From JAAZFE01 sp034005635 (GTDB lineage Bacteria; Verrucomicrobiota; Kiritimatiellia; CAIQIC01; Lenti-01): DNA of 19,434 bases. Below the pieces are notes generated by a model. That model was given only the letters and a program-made list of their open reading frames with translations, searched no databases and was not told where the DNA came from. Below are positions 7,903 through 14,453 of this stretch, one piece after another; within the stretch, counting starts at the first letter, position 1, and each line of letters starts with the position of its first letter. The stretch covers positions 1 to 19,434 of the forward strand of contig JAVEUJ010000035.1 of assembly GCA_034005635.1 (NCBI GenBank), given 5' to 3'. Position numbers and translations under genes: made by a program.

Positions 7903-9117
7903 ATGAGTTCAATGCTATATAATGAAGCTAAGAAGCGCGAAGGCGCACTGGCTAACTTCCTCAAGGATATCGTCGATATCCCCTCACTGAGCAGCCAAGA
8001 AGGCGACGTAGTCAAGTTTCTGGCCGAGGCTATGAAGAAGCTCGGTTACGACGAAGTCGTCATCGACGGAATGGGCAACCTGCTCGGGCGCATCGGCGAC
8101 GGGCCGCGAGTCATCGCCTTTGATGGCCACTGCGACACCGTGGACATCGGCGATATTTCGCTGTGGACCAAGGTCAAGCCCTATCCGGCCGAGATCAAGG
8201 ACGGCAAGGTCTATGGTCGCGGTACCGCCGACCAGAAGGGTGGCGTCACCAGTTCCATCTATGGTGTGGCCATGCTCAAGGAACTGGGACTCGTGCCCAA
8301 GGATCTAACGATCTGGGTTGTCGCCAGTGTCCAGGAAGAAGACTGCGACGGCCTCTGCTGGCAGTACATCATCAAGGAAGGCAAGCTACGCCCAGAAGTG
8401 GTCGTTTCCACTGAGCCGACGAGCCTGCAAATCTATCGCGGCCACCGGGGCCGGATGGAGATTGAAGTCGAAACCAAGGGCGTGTCCTGCCACGGTTCGG
8501 CCCCCGAACGCGGCGATAACGCGGTTTACAAGATGGCCGACATCATCAAGGACATCGAAAAGCTCAACGCGGACCTCCCGCCCACCGAGCCCCTCGGCAA
8601 GGGCACCGTCACCATCAGCCACATTCGCTCAACCTCGCCGAGTTTGTGCGCGGTGGCGGATAGCTGCACCATTCACCTCGACCGGCGCCTGACATTGGGC
8701 GAGACCGAGGAGACCACGTTGGCCGAGCTCAAGAAGCTGCCGGGCATCCAGAAGGCGGGCGCGGAGATCAAGGTGCTGGAATATGCCGTCCCAAGTTGGA
8801 CCGGCTTGGTGTACCCCACCAAGAAGTACTTCCCGACCTGGTTCATTCCGGAAGACACCCCGCAGGTGCAGAGCGCCATCGCCGGCTTCAAAGAGGCCTT
8901 GGGCGAAGAGCCGGTCGTGTCCCACTGGGTCTTCAGCACCAATGGCGTATCGATTGCCGGTATGTTCGGCATCCCGGTCATCGGGTTTGGCCCTGGCCAC
9001 GAGCGGTTCGCGCATTTCCCGAACGAGGAAATCGACATCGAGCACCTCACCCGGGCCTGCGCGTTCTACGCGAGCTTCGTGCTCGAATACGCGAAGACTG
9101 CCGTACCGACAAAATAA
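7903..9117 (+). CDS. ygeY: YgeY-family M20 metallohydrolase
   Basis: 404 aa, ATG preceded by AGAAAGAG. It has the M20 dinuclear zinc peptidase layout: GHCDTV (H76, D78), GRGTADQKGG (bridging D110), VQEEDCDG (catalytic and ligand Glu at 145-146), STEPT (E171), then a lid/dimerisation domain beginning RGHRGRMEIEVETKG and SCHGSAPERGD, and a final ligand His at about 371 in AHFPNEE. Segments such as QEEDCDGLCWQYII and PSWTGLVYPT are nearly identical to what I recall of E. coli YgeY, so the family call is strong. The family is annotated as linked to selenium and purine/amino-acid catabolism, though the reaction is not established. It is translated from the same operon as the PLP enzyme and closed by the intrinsic terminator just downstream. 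Confidence 0.92.
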   Translation: MSSMLYNEAKKREGALANFLKDIVDIPSLSSQEGDVVKFLAEAMKKLGYDEVVIDGMGNLLGRIGDGPRVIAFDGHCDTVDIGDISLWTKVKPYPAEIKDGKVYGRGTADQKGGVTSSIYGVAMLKELGLVPKDLTIWVVASVQEEDCDGLCWQYIIKEGKLRPEVVVSTEPTSLQIYRGHRGRMEIEVETKGVSCHGSAPERGDNAVYKMADIIKDIEKLNADLPPTEPLGKGTVTISHIRSTSPSLCAVADSCTIHLDRRLTLGETEETTLAELKKLPGIQKAGAEIKVLEYAVPSWTGLVYPTKKYFPTWFIPEDTPQVQSAIAGFKEALGEEPVVSHWVFSTNGVSIAGMFGIPVIGFGPGHERFAHFPNEEIDIEHLTRACAFYASFVLEYAKTAVPTK

Positions 9118-9140
9118 TCGCGTCACCATGACGCACCGCC

Positions 9141-9180
9141 AACACGCAAGGGAGGTTTCTCCCTTGCGTGTTGTCTATTT
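9141..9180 (+). terminator. Intrinsic terminator after ygeY
   Basis: A perfect 13-bp stem (9141-9153 with 9160-9172, core CACGCAAGGGA / TCCCTTGCGTG) with a 6-nt loop GGTTTC is followed by GTCTATTT. It sits 23 bp after the ygeY stop. A TTG codon at 9168 that could extend the next gene lies inside the stem, which argues against using that start. Confidence 0.85.
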
Positions 9181-9206
9181 ACACCCTACGCGATAGCCTA
9201 TTCGCC

Positions 9207-10400
9207 ATGATGCGCAAACGTATAGGTATTCTGGCCTTGGCCCTGTTTCTCGGTGTGCTTGGGCTGGCCCATGTGGTCCGGCGCGCGCCGTCATCCGGGG
9301 CGGGCGCTCATGGGGCATCTGCCCGCCCACTAGAGGCCGCCGTGGTCGCGCGCGCATTTCCCAACACCGTGACCACCGCGCTGGCGCCGGGCAGCGACTG
9401 GACTCTGGCCTTGGACTCTGAAGGCCGCTGCCTGGGCGCGGTGGTCTCCAGCCACCCCGGCCTGGACGGCATTCTCGGCCACGGCGGACCGCTACCGCTG
9501 CTGATCAGCGCGGATGCCCAGGGCACCATTCAGAAAATTGTGCTGCTGGAAAATAATGAAACACCCAGCTTTGTCCGACGTATTGAACGCTCTGGATTTC
9601 TGGAGAGCTGGACCGGATTGGCCGTCACTCAGGCGGCAGCGTTGCAGGTGGATGCCGTGTCCATGGCTACCCTTACCAGTTCCGCCATTGCCCGGACCGT
9701 CCGCGGACGCCTTGCCCAACTCGCTGGCTCGCCCATTGCGGTATGCCCCGCGCCGCTGCCGGGCAGGGTCTGGCGCCTGTCGTTCGATGGGTGGGATGCT
9801 GCCATCGTGCTAGTGATCGCGATGGCCGGGGTGATCTCGTGGCGCCCGGGCATCCTGAAGCCTGAGCGTCGTTTTCGGCTGACCCGGATCGCGCTGCTGG
9901 GCACCAGCGTGGGCGTGCTGGGGTTCGGCGCCGCGCGCATGATCTCGCTGGAGTTATTTGAAAACTGGGCCGTGGCCGGACGCATTTATGGCTCCGCCGG
10001 GCTGGTGCTGCTGGTACTGGCGGCGGTGGTCTTTTCGCTCCTGACCGGTCGCAACATCTATTGCCACCATCTCTGTCCATTCGGGGCAGCCCAAGAGCTG
10101 CTGGGGCGGTTTGCACCGCGCAAGCGCCACCTGCCGTTGCCCCTGTCACGGCGTCTGCGCCATGTGCGCACGTTGTTGCTCATTGTAGTGATGGTGTCGA
10201 TCCTCATGGGCCGCGGGTTGGCTCCCACTCTCCAGGAACCATTTTCGGCCTTCCGTGCGGCGGCCGCCGGCTGGCCCGCGCTGATCCTCGCCGGGCTGGC
10301 ACTGACGATATCCCTGCTGGGCCTTCATCGCCCGTGGTGCGCCTATTTCTGCTCCACCGGCGCCCTGCTCGATGCCCTGCGCAAGCGCCGCTCCAATTAG
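9207..10400 (+). CDS. NosR/NirI-like membrane flavoprotein with FMN-binding domain and CX3C motifs
   Basis: 397 aa from ATG 9207 (ATG 9210 equally possible; no strong ribosome site). A signal anchor (residues 6-24) is followed by a periplasmic FMN-binding domain. Its DAVSMATLTSSAI segment (149-161) corresponds to the [S/T]GATxT[S/T] motif in which a Thr (probably T157) takes covalent FMN from ApbE; the usual Gly is Met here. About five further helices follow, with CHHLCP (C286, C290) and CAYFCS (C378, C382), the CX3C(P) motifs of NosR/NapH-type membrane modules. The tandem 4Fe-4S ferredoxin domain of full-length NosR (over 700 aa) is absent, so this is a minimal form. Likely role: electron transfer across the membrane to an extracytoplasmic acceptor. 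No ApbE or nos gene is nearby. Confidence 0.85.
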   Translation: MMRKRIGILALALFLGVLGLAHVVRRAPSSGAGAHGASARPLEAAVVARAFPNTVTTALAPGSDWTLALDSEGRCLGAVVSSHPGLDGILGHGGPLPLLISADAQGTIQKIVLLENNETPSFVRRIERSGFLESWTGLAVTQAAALQVDAVSMATLTSSAIARTVRGRLAQLAGSPIAVCPAPLPGRVWRLSFDGWDAAIVLVIAMAGVISWRPGILKPERRFRLTRIALLGTSVGVLGFGAARMISLELFENWAVAGRIYGSAGLVLLVLAAVVFSLLTGRNIYCHHLCPFGAAQELLGRFAPRKRHLPLPLSRRLRHVRTLLLIVVMVSILMGRGLAPTLQEPFSAFRAAAAGWPALILAGLALTISLLGLHRPWCAYFCSTGALLDALRKRRSN

Positions 10401-10509
10401 AGCGAGTTGGTTATTCTGTAACCGGTCTTGACGAACGAAATAGCCCGGCTCTCCCGACCACAGGGTGTGTCGGGATCGCCCTATCCAAAGCCTGAATTAC
10501 ATACTGTTG

Positions 10510-10534
10510 GTAGGGCGAATCCTCCGGATGAGCC
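10510..10534 (+). repeat. REP-like hairpin with GTAG foot
   Basis: GTAG (10510-10513) is followed by an imperfect stem: GGC/GCC outer pairs, a symmetrical GA/GA internal mismatch, then ATCC/GGAT with a TCC loop. This is the same foot-plus-hairpin layout as the other elements in the window, with an internal bulge as is common in REPs. Confidence 0.5.
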
Positions 10535-10580
10535 GCGCCTGTTTAGGTTCAGAATATGGCTTTGAGCTATCTAACATACT

Positions 10581-10805
10581 TCAACCGTGTTGATTTGATC
10601 CGCGATCCTTTATCGCACGCTCGATTTGTTTGAGTGCGGTCATGATCGTGTCACGGGGCGCGCCAATGTTTAAGCGCATAAATCCGCTGCCTTCCCTCCG
10701 ACCGAATTGTGTCCCCGGAGTCAGGCCGAGGCCCGCTTTGTGGATAAAGAAATGGTGGAGTTGCGCGTCATTCATGTCCAGGTCCCGGCAATCCAGCGTG
10801 AGTGT
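10581..10805 (-). pseudogene. C-terminal relic of a MalY/PatB-type aminotransferase (C-S lyase)
   Basis: On the minus strand, about 74 codons read TLTLDCRDLDMNDAQLHHFF, then KAGLGLTPGTQFGRREGSGF, then MRLNIGAPR, ending at a normal TGA (10581-10583). This is the conserved C-terminus of MalY/PatB-type cystathionine beta-lyases: a WLDCR-like segment, a GLxPGxxFG loop, and GFMRLNIxxPR, whose Arg binds the substrate carboxylate. Upstream (above 10806) the frame meets a stop and no further homology is seen, so the N-terminal four fifths including the PLP lysine are missing. An internal ATG at 10775 could start a 64-residue peptide, but it would be non-functional as an enzyme. It is a deletion or recombination remnant. 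Confidence 0.8.
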
Positions 10806-10943
10806 TCATGTCGTGAGCGATCAGTTTTTGGCTCCACGCGCATTTTACCACGACCTGGCGCCGGTCACAATAGCGTAACTTTTCCAGGACGTAATCTGGG
10901 CGCACGAAAATATATCTTCACGGTTCCGTCCTGTGCCTGTGTT

Positions 10944-10975
10944 GTAGGGGCGTCCCGACTCTCTGAGGTCGGGAC
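10944..10975 (+). repeat. REP-like hairpin with GTAG foot
   Basis: GTAG (10944-10947), then GGGC and a perfect 8-bp stem GTCCCGAC / GTCGGGAC with loop TCTCTGAG. Its upstream 20 bp (from 10933) is repeated at 11018 with two mismatches, so the two elements share flanking sequence beyond the hairpin. Confidence 0.6.
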
Positions 10976-11028
10976 TGCGACTGGTGGCCGCGGGCACTTG
11001 GCACGCGTTGGCCTTCGGTGCCTGTTTG

Positions 11029-11049
11029 GTAGGGGCGCAGCTTGCTGCG
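11029..11049 (+). repeat. REP-like hairpin with GTAG foot
   Basis: GTAG (11029-11032), GGG spacer, 5-bp stem CGCAG / CTGCG, loop CTTG. It shares loop and spacer with the inverted element at 11104-11124 while the stem differs by base-paired changes. Confidence 0.6.
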
Positions 11050-11103
11050 ACCGGGCTGTTCCGAAAACGGCGGCGACCTTGGCTCAAAGTCCTCGAGGAG
11101 GGA

Positions 11104-11124
11104 TCGAGCAAGCTCGACCCCTAC
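11104..11124 (-). repeat. REP-like hairpin with GTAG foot, inverted
   Basis: On the minus strand: GTAG, GGG spacer, stem TCGAG / CTCGA, loop CTTG. With the plus-strand element at 11029-11049 it forms a REP pair in inverted orientation (BIME-like), 54 bp apart. Confidence 0.6.
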
Positions 11125-11253
11125 ATTTCAAACTCATATCCTGCCTGAATTTTGTCGTGTGCCCGCGTAATCTGTCTGCTTCTTTCCATGGTCAGTTGCT
11201 CGCAGTTCCTGCCGATGCAGAGGAGGTGAAGATTTTCCGCTTTTGCCCATCCC

Positions 11254-12465
11254 TCAACCGCGGGAAACCCGTTCCAGATTCGGCAACCAGCCCGTCAACA
11301 ACCCCAGCAAGGGCAAAAACGAACAGACGTGGAAGACGAAAATGATGCTGGTGTGGTCGGCCAGTTTTCCCAAGACAGCGGAACCAATCCCGGCCATCCC
11401 GAAGGCGAGACCGAAGAATAGTCCCGCAATCATCCCCACCTTTCCCGGCAGCAACTCCTGAGCATAAACCAGAATGGCAGAAAACGCCGAAGCTAAAATG
11501 ACACCGATGGGAACCGTGAGAATCGACGTCCATAACAGATTGGCATAGGGCAGAAGAATGGTGAAGGGTGCGACGCCGAGAATGGAAATCCAGATCACGT
11601 ATTTGCGCCCGAACCGATCACCCAGCGGTCCGCCGATCAAGGTTCCGGCCGCCACCGCAAAGAGGAATACAAACAAATGGATCTGCGCGCTGGCCACGGA
11701 TACCTGAAATTTCTGAATCAGATAAAACGTGTAGTAACTCGTCAGGCTCGCTAGATAAATATATTTAGAAAAGATCAACACAATCAAGATGCCGAGCGAA
11801 AATGCAACTTTCTTTGGGACCAGAGGGAAATGGCGGCGTGCTTGTTGTCCGGCGTCACGGATGCGGTGTTGATGACTCCGGGACCACGTTCCGACCCTGT
11901 AGACAACCAAAATCCCTGCGATGGCCGCGAGCGTGAACCACAGGACATTGCGTTGTCCGCGGCCGGCAATTAGTACGGCCGCACAGAGCGGGCCAATGGA
12001 GCCACCGGTATTGCCTCCCACTTGAAAGAAGGCTTGCGCAAACCCGTAGCGTCCACCCGACGCCATGTACGCGACGCGCGACGATTCGGGATGGAAAATC
12101 GCTGAGCCCAAACCGGCCAATCCCACGGAAACCAGCAGCCACGCGAAACCGGAGGCGAACGCAAGACCAACCAAGCCGAGCAGAGTGAGTATCATCCCAA
12201 CCACCAGTGAAAATGGTTGCGGATGCCGATCCGTATAAAATCCAATGACCGGCTGCATGATCGATGCCGTCATTTGAAATGTGAGCGTGATCAGCCCGAT
12301 CTGTGTAAACGTCAACTGGAAGGAAGTTTTGAGGATGGGATACAATGCCGGGATAAGCGACTGCATCCCGTCATTCAGTAAGTGGGCAAAACTGATCGCC
12401 ATCAAAACAGGGAAGACTGTCTGAGTGGCGCGGTCGGTATTTTCGGCGGCTTGTTCGGGTGGCAT
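11254..12465 (-). CDS. fsr: MFS exporter, fosmidomycin-resistance (Fsr) family
   Basis: 403 aa, 12 predicted membrane helices. The ATG at 12465 has AGGAA 5 nt upstream on the minus strand; a longer in-frame start at 12510 overlaps a decayed gene and lacks a site. Family-typical segments are ISFAHLLNDGMQSLIPALYP, TFTQIGLITLTFQM, QPVIGFYTDRHPQP (MFS motif A), GLGSAIFHPESSRVAYMASG and FQVGGNTGGSIGPL, all close to E. coli Fsr as I recall it. The second half has a motif-A copy, GPLGDRFGRK. Fsr proteins are inner-membrane drug/H+ antiporters; the substrate here is unknown and need not be fosmidomycin. Both flanks are gene relics, and the downstream side carries REP hairpins. Confidence 0.9.
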   Translation of the reverse strand: MPPEQAAENTDRATQTVFPVLMAISFAHLLNDGMQSLIPALYPILKTSFQLTFTQIGLITLTFQMTASIMQPVIGFYTDRHPQPFSLVVGMILTLLGLVGLAFASGFAWLLVSVGLAGLGSAIFHPESSRVAYMASGGRYGFAQAFFQVGGNTGGSIGPLCAAVLIAGRGQRNVLWFTLAAIAGILVVYRVGTWSRSHQHRIRDAGQQARRHFPLVPKKVAFSLGILIVLIFSKYIYLASLTSYYTFYLIQKFQVSVASAQIHLFVFLFAVAAGTLIGGPLGDRFGRKYVIWISILGVAPFTILLPYANLLWTSILTVPIGVILASAFSAILVYAQELLPGKVGMIAGLFFGLAFGMAGIGSAVLGKLADHTSIIFVFHVCSFLPLLGLLTGWLPNLERVSRG

Positions 12466-12714
12466 GGCTATTCCTGACGCTGACCCGCTCGCCGCGGGTA
12501 AATATTTCAACGCCGTGGCCGGAAAATCCTAGCTCTGTTGGCAGGCGAGTGGTCGAACGGGTGCGCCCCGGTGGCTGTTTCGATGATACGACCTTTGGCG
12601 ATCATAGTTACGTGGTCGACAATTCGCCAGACGAATCCCACATGGGGCGTGACGACGGGCGCATCCCCGTTTCATTGACTTCCATCGTCTACTCGTTGAA
12701 ACAACGGACAGCCG

Positions 12715-12738
12715 CACGCTGAAGCGTGGACTACAAAC
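12715..12738 (-). repeat. REP-like hairpin inside the MITE (inverted copy)
   Basis: Minus strand: GTTTGTAG, TC spacer, stem CACGC / GCGTG, loop TTCA. Compared with the partner at 12747-12770, stem positions differ in a compensated way (CACGC/GCGTG versus CAGCC/GGCTG), so pairing is preserved while sequence changes. Confidence 0.7.
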
Positions 12739-12746
12739 GGGGTGGT

Positions 12747-12770
12747 GTTTGTAGTACAGCCTTCAGGCTG
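12747..12770 (+). repeat. REP-like hairpin inside the MITE (direct copy)
   Basis: Plus strand: GTTTGTAG, TA spacer, stem CAGCC / GGCTG, loop TTCA. It faces the copy at 12715-12738 with an 8-bp gap, making a BIME-like inverted pair in the centre of the 164-bp insertion. Confidence 0.7.
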
Positions 12771-12973
12771 AACAGATAAACCCGTGAGCTCCATTCGGTC
12801 AACGAAACGGGGATGCGCCCCGTGACGACGATGAACCCGAGCCTTTCTTCACGCAACTCGTCGATCACGTTGGGCACTTCTGCGGTCGTCTCGGGAGCGA
12901 GTGCAATCGGGTGTTCCTCGATAACAACTGGCGGGTCGTCGACCACGTGGCGGCTTACAAACGGCCCAAGGTT

Positions 12974-13978
12974 TTATGTCAGTTTCACCACCATTTTGCC
13001 CACGTTCTTCCCAAGAAAGAGATCTAGGAAAGCGCCCACGGCGTTGTCGATGCCTTCTACTACCGTTTCTTTATTTTTCAGTTTGCCAGAACGGTAGTAG
13101 TCGCCCACTTCCTGTTCAAAAGCGGCCTGACGGTCCAGCCAATCGAACACCAGCAGCCCCTTCATCGTCAACCGCTGAGTAATGATCCTGAAAAGATTGG
13201 AAGGGCCGGGTTGTGGCTGACTGTCGTTGTAGCCCGAGATCCCGCCACACGCAATAATGCGGCCATGCACCCGTAGGGTCGCGAGGGCCGCTTCGAGTGT
13301 TTTGCCGCCCACGTTGTCGTAGTAGACATCGATTCCGTCTGGCGCCGCCCGGTTCAGTTGTTCAAGGATCGGGCCGGTTTTATAATTGAAGGCGGCATCG
13401 AAGTGGCATTCTTCCAACAGAAACGCCACTTTCTCCGCCGAACCGGCTGATCCGATAACCCGGCATCCGTGTAGTTTCGCCAGTTGTCCGGCCACATTTC
13501 CAACCGCGCCGGCCGCTCCAGAAATGTAGATGACGTCGTTGGCGCGGACTTCCCCCACCTGTAATCCGGCCCAAGCGGTCATGCCGGTCATGCCGAGGGC
13601 GCCCAGGCGCACCGAAAGTGGCTCAAAGGCACGACTGACCGGATGCACCTCTTGCGGCGAAGCGATGAAGTATTCCCGCCATCCGAAGTTGGACGTGACC
13701 GCATCGCCGGGCTTGAATCCCTTGGCCCGGGACTCGACCACTTCGCCCACGGCGCCACCCTCCAACGGCTTGCCCAGCTCGAATGCCGGCACATACGACA
13801 GCCCCGCGTTCATGCGGCCGCGCATGTAGGGATCCACCGACATAAACAAGTTGCGCACCAGCACCTGTTGATCGCGCACGGGCTCCAAGCGGGTCTCGGC
13901 TAGAACAAAGTCGGATGGGGTTGGCATCCCATGAGGACGGGAGGCCAGACGAATTTCACGGCTAACAGTTGTTGGCAT
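12974..13978 (-). CDS. curA: NADPH-dependent oxidoreductase, CurA/LTB4-dehydrogenase family (zinc-free MDR)
   Basis: 334 aa; ATG 13978 preceded by GAGGTG 5 nt upstream on the minus strand. The N-terminal catalytic domain has LFMSVDPYMRGRM (about residues 44-56) and LEGGAVGEVVES, diagnostic of the CurA/leukotriene B4 12-hydroxydehydrogenase (COG2130) branch. The nucleotide fold follows with GMTGMTAWAGL and VYISGAAGAVGNVAGQLAKL-type AAxGAVG loop (here ISGAAGAVGN), DVYYDNVGG and IIACGGISGYN. Zinc-binding Cys/His residues of alcohol dehydrogenases are absent, as expected. Family members reduce alpha,beta-unsaturated carbonyls with NADPH in the cytoplasm; the symbol follows E. coli CurA (YncB) and specificity is not established. 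It is monocistronic by layout. A GATAAT at 14021-14026 on the minus strand could be a -10, but no good -35 is seen. Confidence 0.9.
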   Translation of the reverse strand: MPTTVSREIRLASRPHGMPTPSDFVLAETRLEPVRDQQVLVRNLFMSVDPYMRGRMNAGLSYVPAFELGKPLEGGAVGEVVESRAKGFKPGDAVTSNFGWREYFIASPQEVHPVSRAFEPLSVRLGALGMTGMTAWAGLQVGEVRANDVIYISGAAGAVGNVAGQLAKLHGCRVIGSAGSAEKVAFLLEECHFDAAFNYKTGPILEQLNRAAPDGIDVYYDNVGGKTLEAALATLRVHGRIIACGGISGYNDSQPQPGPSNLFRIITQRLTMKGLLVFDWLDRQAAFEQEVGDYYRSGKLKNKETVVEGIDNAVGAFLDLFLGKNVGKMVVKLT

Positions 13979-14241
13979 GTTGCACCTCGTGTCTGCGATT
14001 GGATTTCACGCTGAATTTCAATTATCAAAGCAAGCTACAACGCGAGCCGATGGGATGCAACCCGCCCCCCGATGGACGACCATGGTGAAAAGGAGGCCGT
14101 CCTATGAATGACTATTGAGCTTCTCGTTCGTTCAAAATGGGGCGGCGTTTTTAAAATAGCATCATTTCAAAAGCCCCTTTCCGCCTAGCATTACTACAGG
14201 GCTACCGGAAAACCACCCCCGCTCCAGCCCGCGTCACCATT
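13979..14241. other. Intergenic region between the CurA-type gene and palindrome array
   Basis: About 260 bp upstream of the CurA-type gene and beyond the 3' end of hsdR. A GATAAT (minus strand, 14021-14026) may belong to the oxidoreductase promoter. A strong AAGGAGG (14090-14096) on the plus strand precedes an ATG at 14104 that runs only four codons before TGA, so no gene is called. I see no tRNA or clear terminator. Confidence 0.5.
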
Positions 14242-14417
14242 TTCCACAGCGTGGAAACTATTCTTCCACAGCGTGGAAACTATTCTTCCATAGCGTGGAA
14301 GATTCCCGAAAAAATCTTCCATAGCGTGGAAGAATCGGGCCATTTCTTCCACAGTGTGGAAGGAAATCTTCCATAGCGTGGAAGAATGCCGAAAAAGTTT
14401 TCCATAGCGTGGAAAAC
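14242..14417. repeat. Palindrome array 2 (seven TTCCA-N5-TGGAA units)
   Basis: Units start at 14242, 14264, 14286, 14317, 14347, 14369 and 14400. Spacer N5 is CAGCG, TAGCG or CAGTG. Start-to-start distances are 22, 22, 31, 30, 22 and 31 bp, close to two or three helical turns. Flanking bases co-vary so arms extend symmetrically: C...G around the units at 14286 to 14369, T...A around the first and last. The 7-bp linkers ACTATTC repeat, and the 16-bp linkers share a CGAAAAA core. The array begins about 37 bp beyond the hsdR stop. It lacks the long unrelated spacers of a CRISPR. Confidence 0.92.
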
Positions 14418-14453
14418 GCGGGCCGGGCGGCGTCGGGTACCGGGCGTGGCGGG

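Larger units (their letters stand above)
10401..11253. other. Intergenic decay zone with gene relic and REP hairpins
   Basis: About 850 bp with no intact gene between two genes that converge on it. It holds a hairpin with TCCCGAC / GTCGGGA arms (10452-10475, no T-tract, possibly a weak terminator for the NosR-like gene), a REP-like element (10510-10534), a relic of a C-S lyase gene (10581-10805), and three more GTAG-footed hairpins (10944-11124). Two of these share a longer 20-bp segment starting GTGCCTGT at 10933 and 11018 (two mismatches). Open frames here show no recognisable protein apart from the relic. Confidence 0.7.
12657..12820. mobile_element. 164-bp MITE with 23-bp terminal inverted repeats and 9-bp target duplication
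   Basis: Terminal inverted repeats are 12657-12679 (begins GGGCGCATCCCCGTTTC) and 12798-12820, 23 bp with one mismatch (12674 versus 12803). The element is flanked immediately by an exact 9-bp direct repeat CGTGACGAC at 12648-12656 and 12821-12829. No coding capacity. It carries two inverted GTAG-footed hairpins in the middle (12715-12770) and a CGTTG-AAA-CAACG hairpin at 12694-12706. It interrupts an ABC ATPase relic, and in-silico excision with one target copy rejoins the frame. 9-bp duplications are made by several DDE transposases; I cannot name the parent family from the ends alone. Confidence 0.88.
12507..12970 (-). pseudogene. Relic of an ABC transporter ATPase, split by a MITE
   Basis: Minus strand. 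The upstream piece (about 12955-12821) reads DDPPVVIEEHPIALAPETTA, then EVPNVIDELREERLGFIVVT. It aligns with an ABC ATPase Walker B/D-loop stretch (normally ...DPPVVLYDEPTTGLDPVTTAEV...), but Walker B and D-loop residues are degraded. The downstream piece (12656-12507) reads VVTPHVGFVWRIVDHVTMIA, then KGRIIETAT, matching the H-loop region and following strand of the same domain, with the switch His displaced (TPH instead of TH). It ends at TGA 12507-12509. Removing the 164-bp insert and one 9-bp duplication restores one continuous reading frame. Walker A and signature regions are absent; the 5' end abuts the CurA-type gene. Confidence 0.8.

Noticed and set aside
9168..9206. Upstream TTG start for the NosR-like gene
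   Set aside because: It lies inside the stem of the ygeY terminator and adds residues with no membrane-anchor logic; the ATGs at 9207/9210 precede a normal signal anchor.
10707..11345. Plus-strand open frame of about 212 codons
   Set aside because: It runs through REP hairpins, the lyase relic on the opposite strand and the 3' end of the MFS gene; the translation is Arg/Cys/Pro-rich without recognisable domains.
12609..12950. Outer inverted repeat ACGTGGTCGAC flanking the MITE region
   Set aside because: The 11-bp match arises from VDH/HVVD-type codons in both relic pieces and contains a palindromic ACGT; it is not adjacent to any duplication and is likely chance.
14072..14118. Tiny leader-peptide-like reading frames behind a strong AAGGAGG
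   Set aside because: The longest is 11 codons, no gene follows on the plus strand, and no attenuator structure or codon run is visible.
14242..14417. CRISPR array
   Set aside because: The repeats are only 15 bp, palindromic and slightly variable, linkers are 7 or 16 bp and partly repeated, and no cas gene is present.
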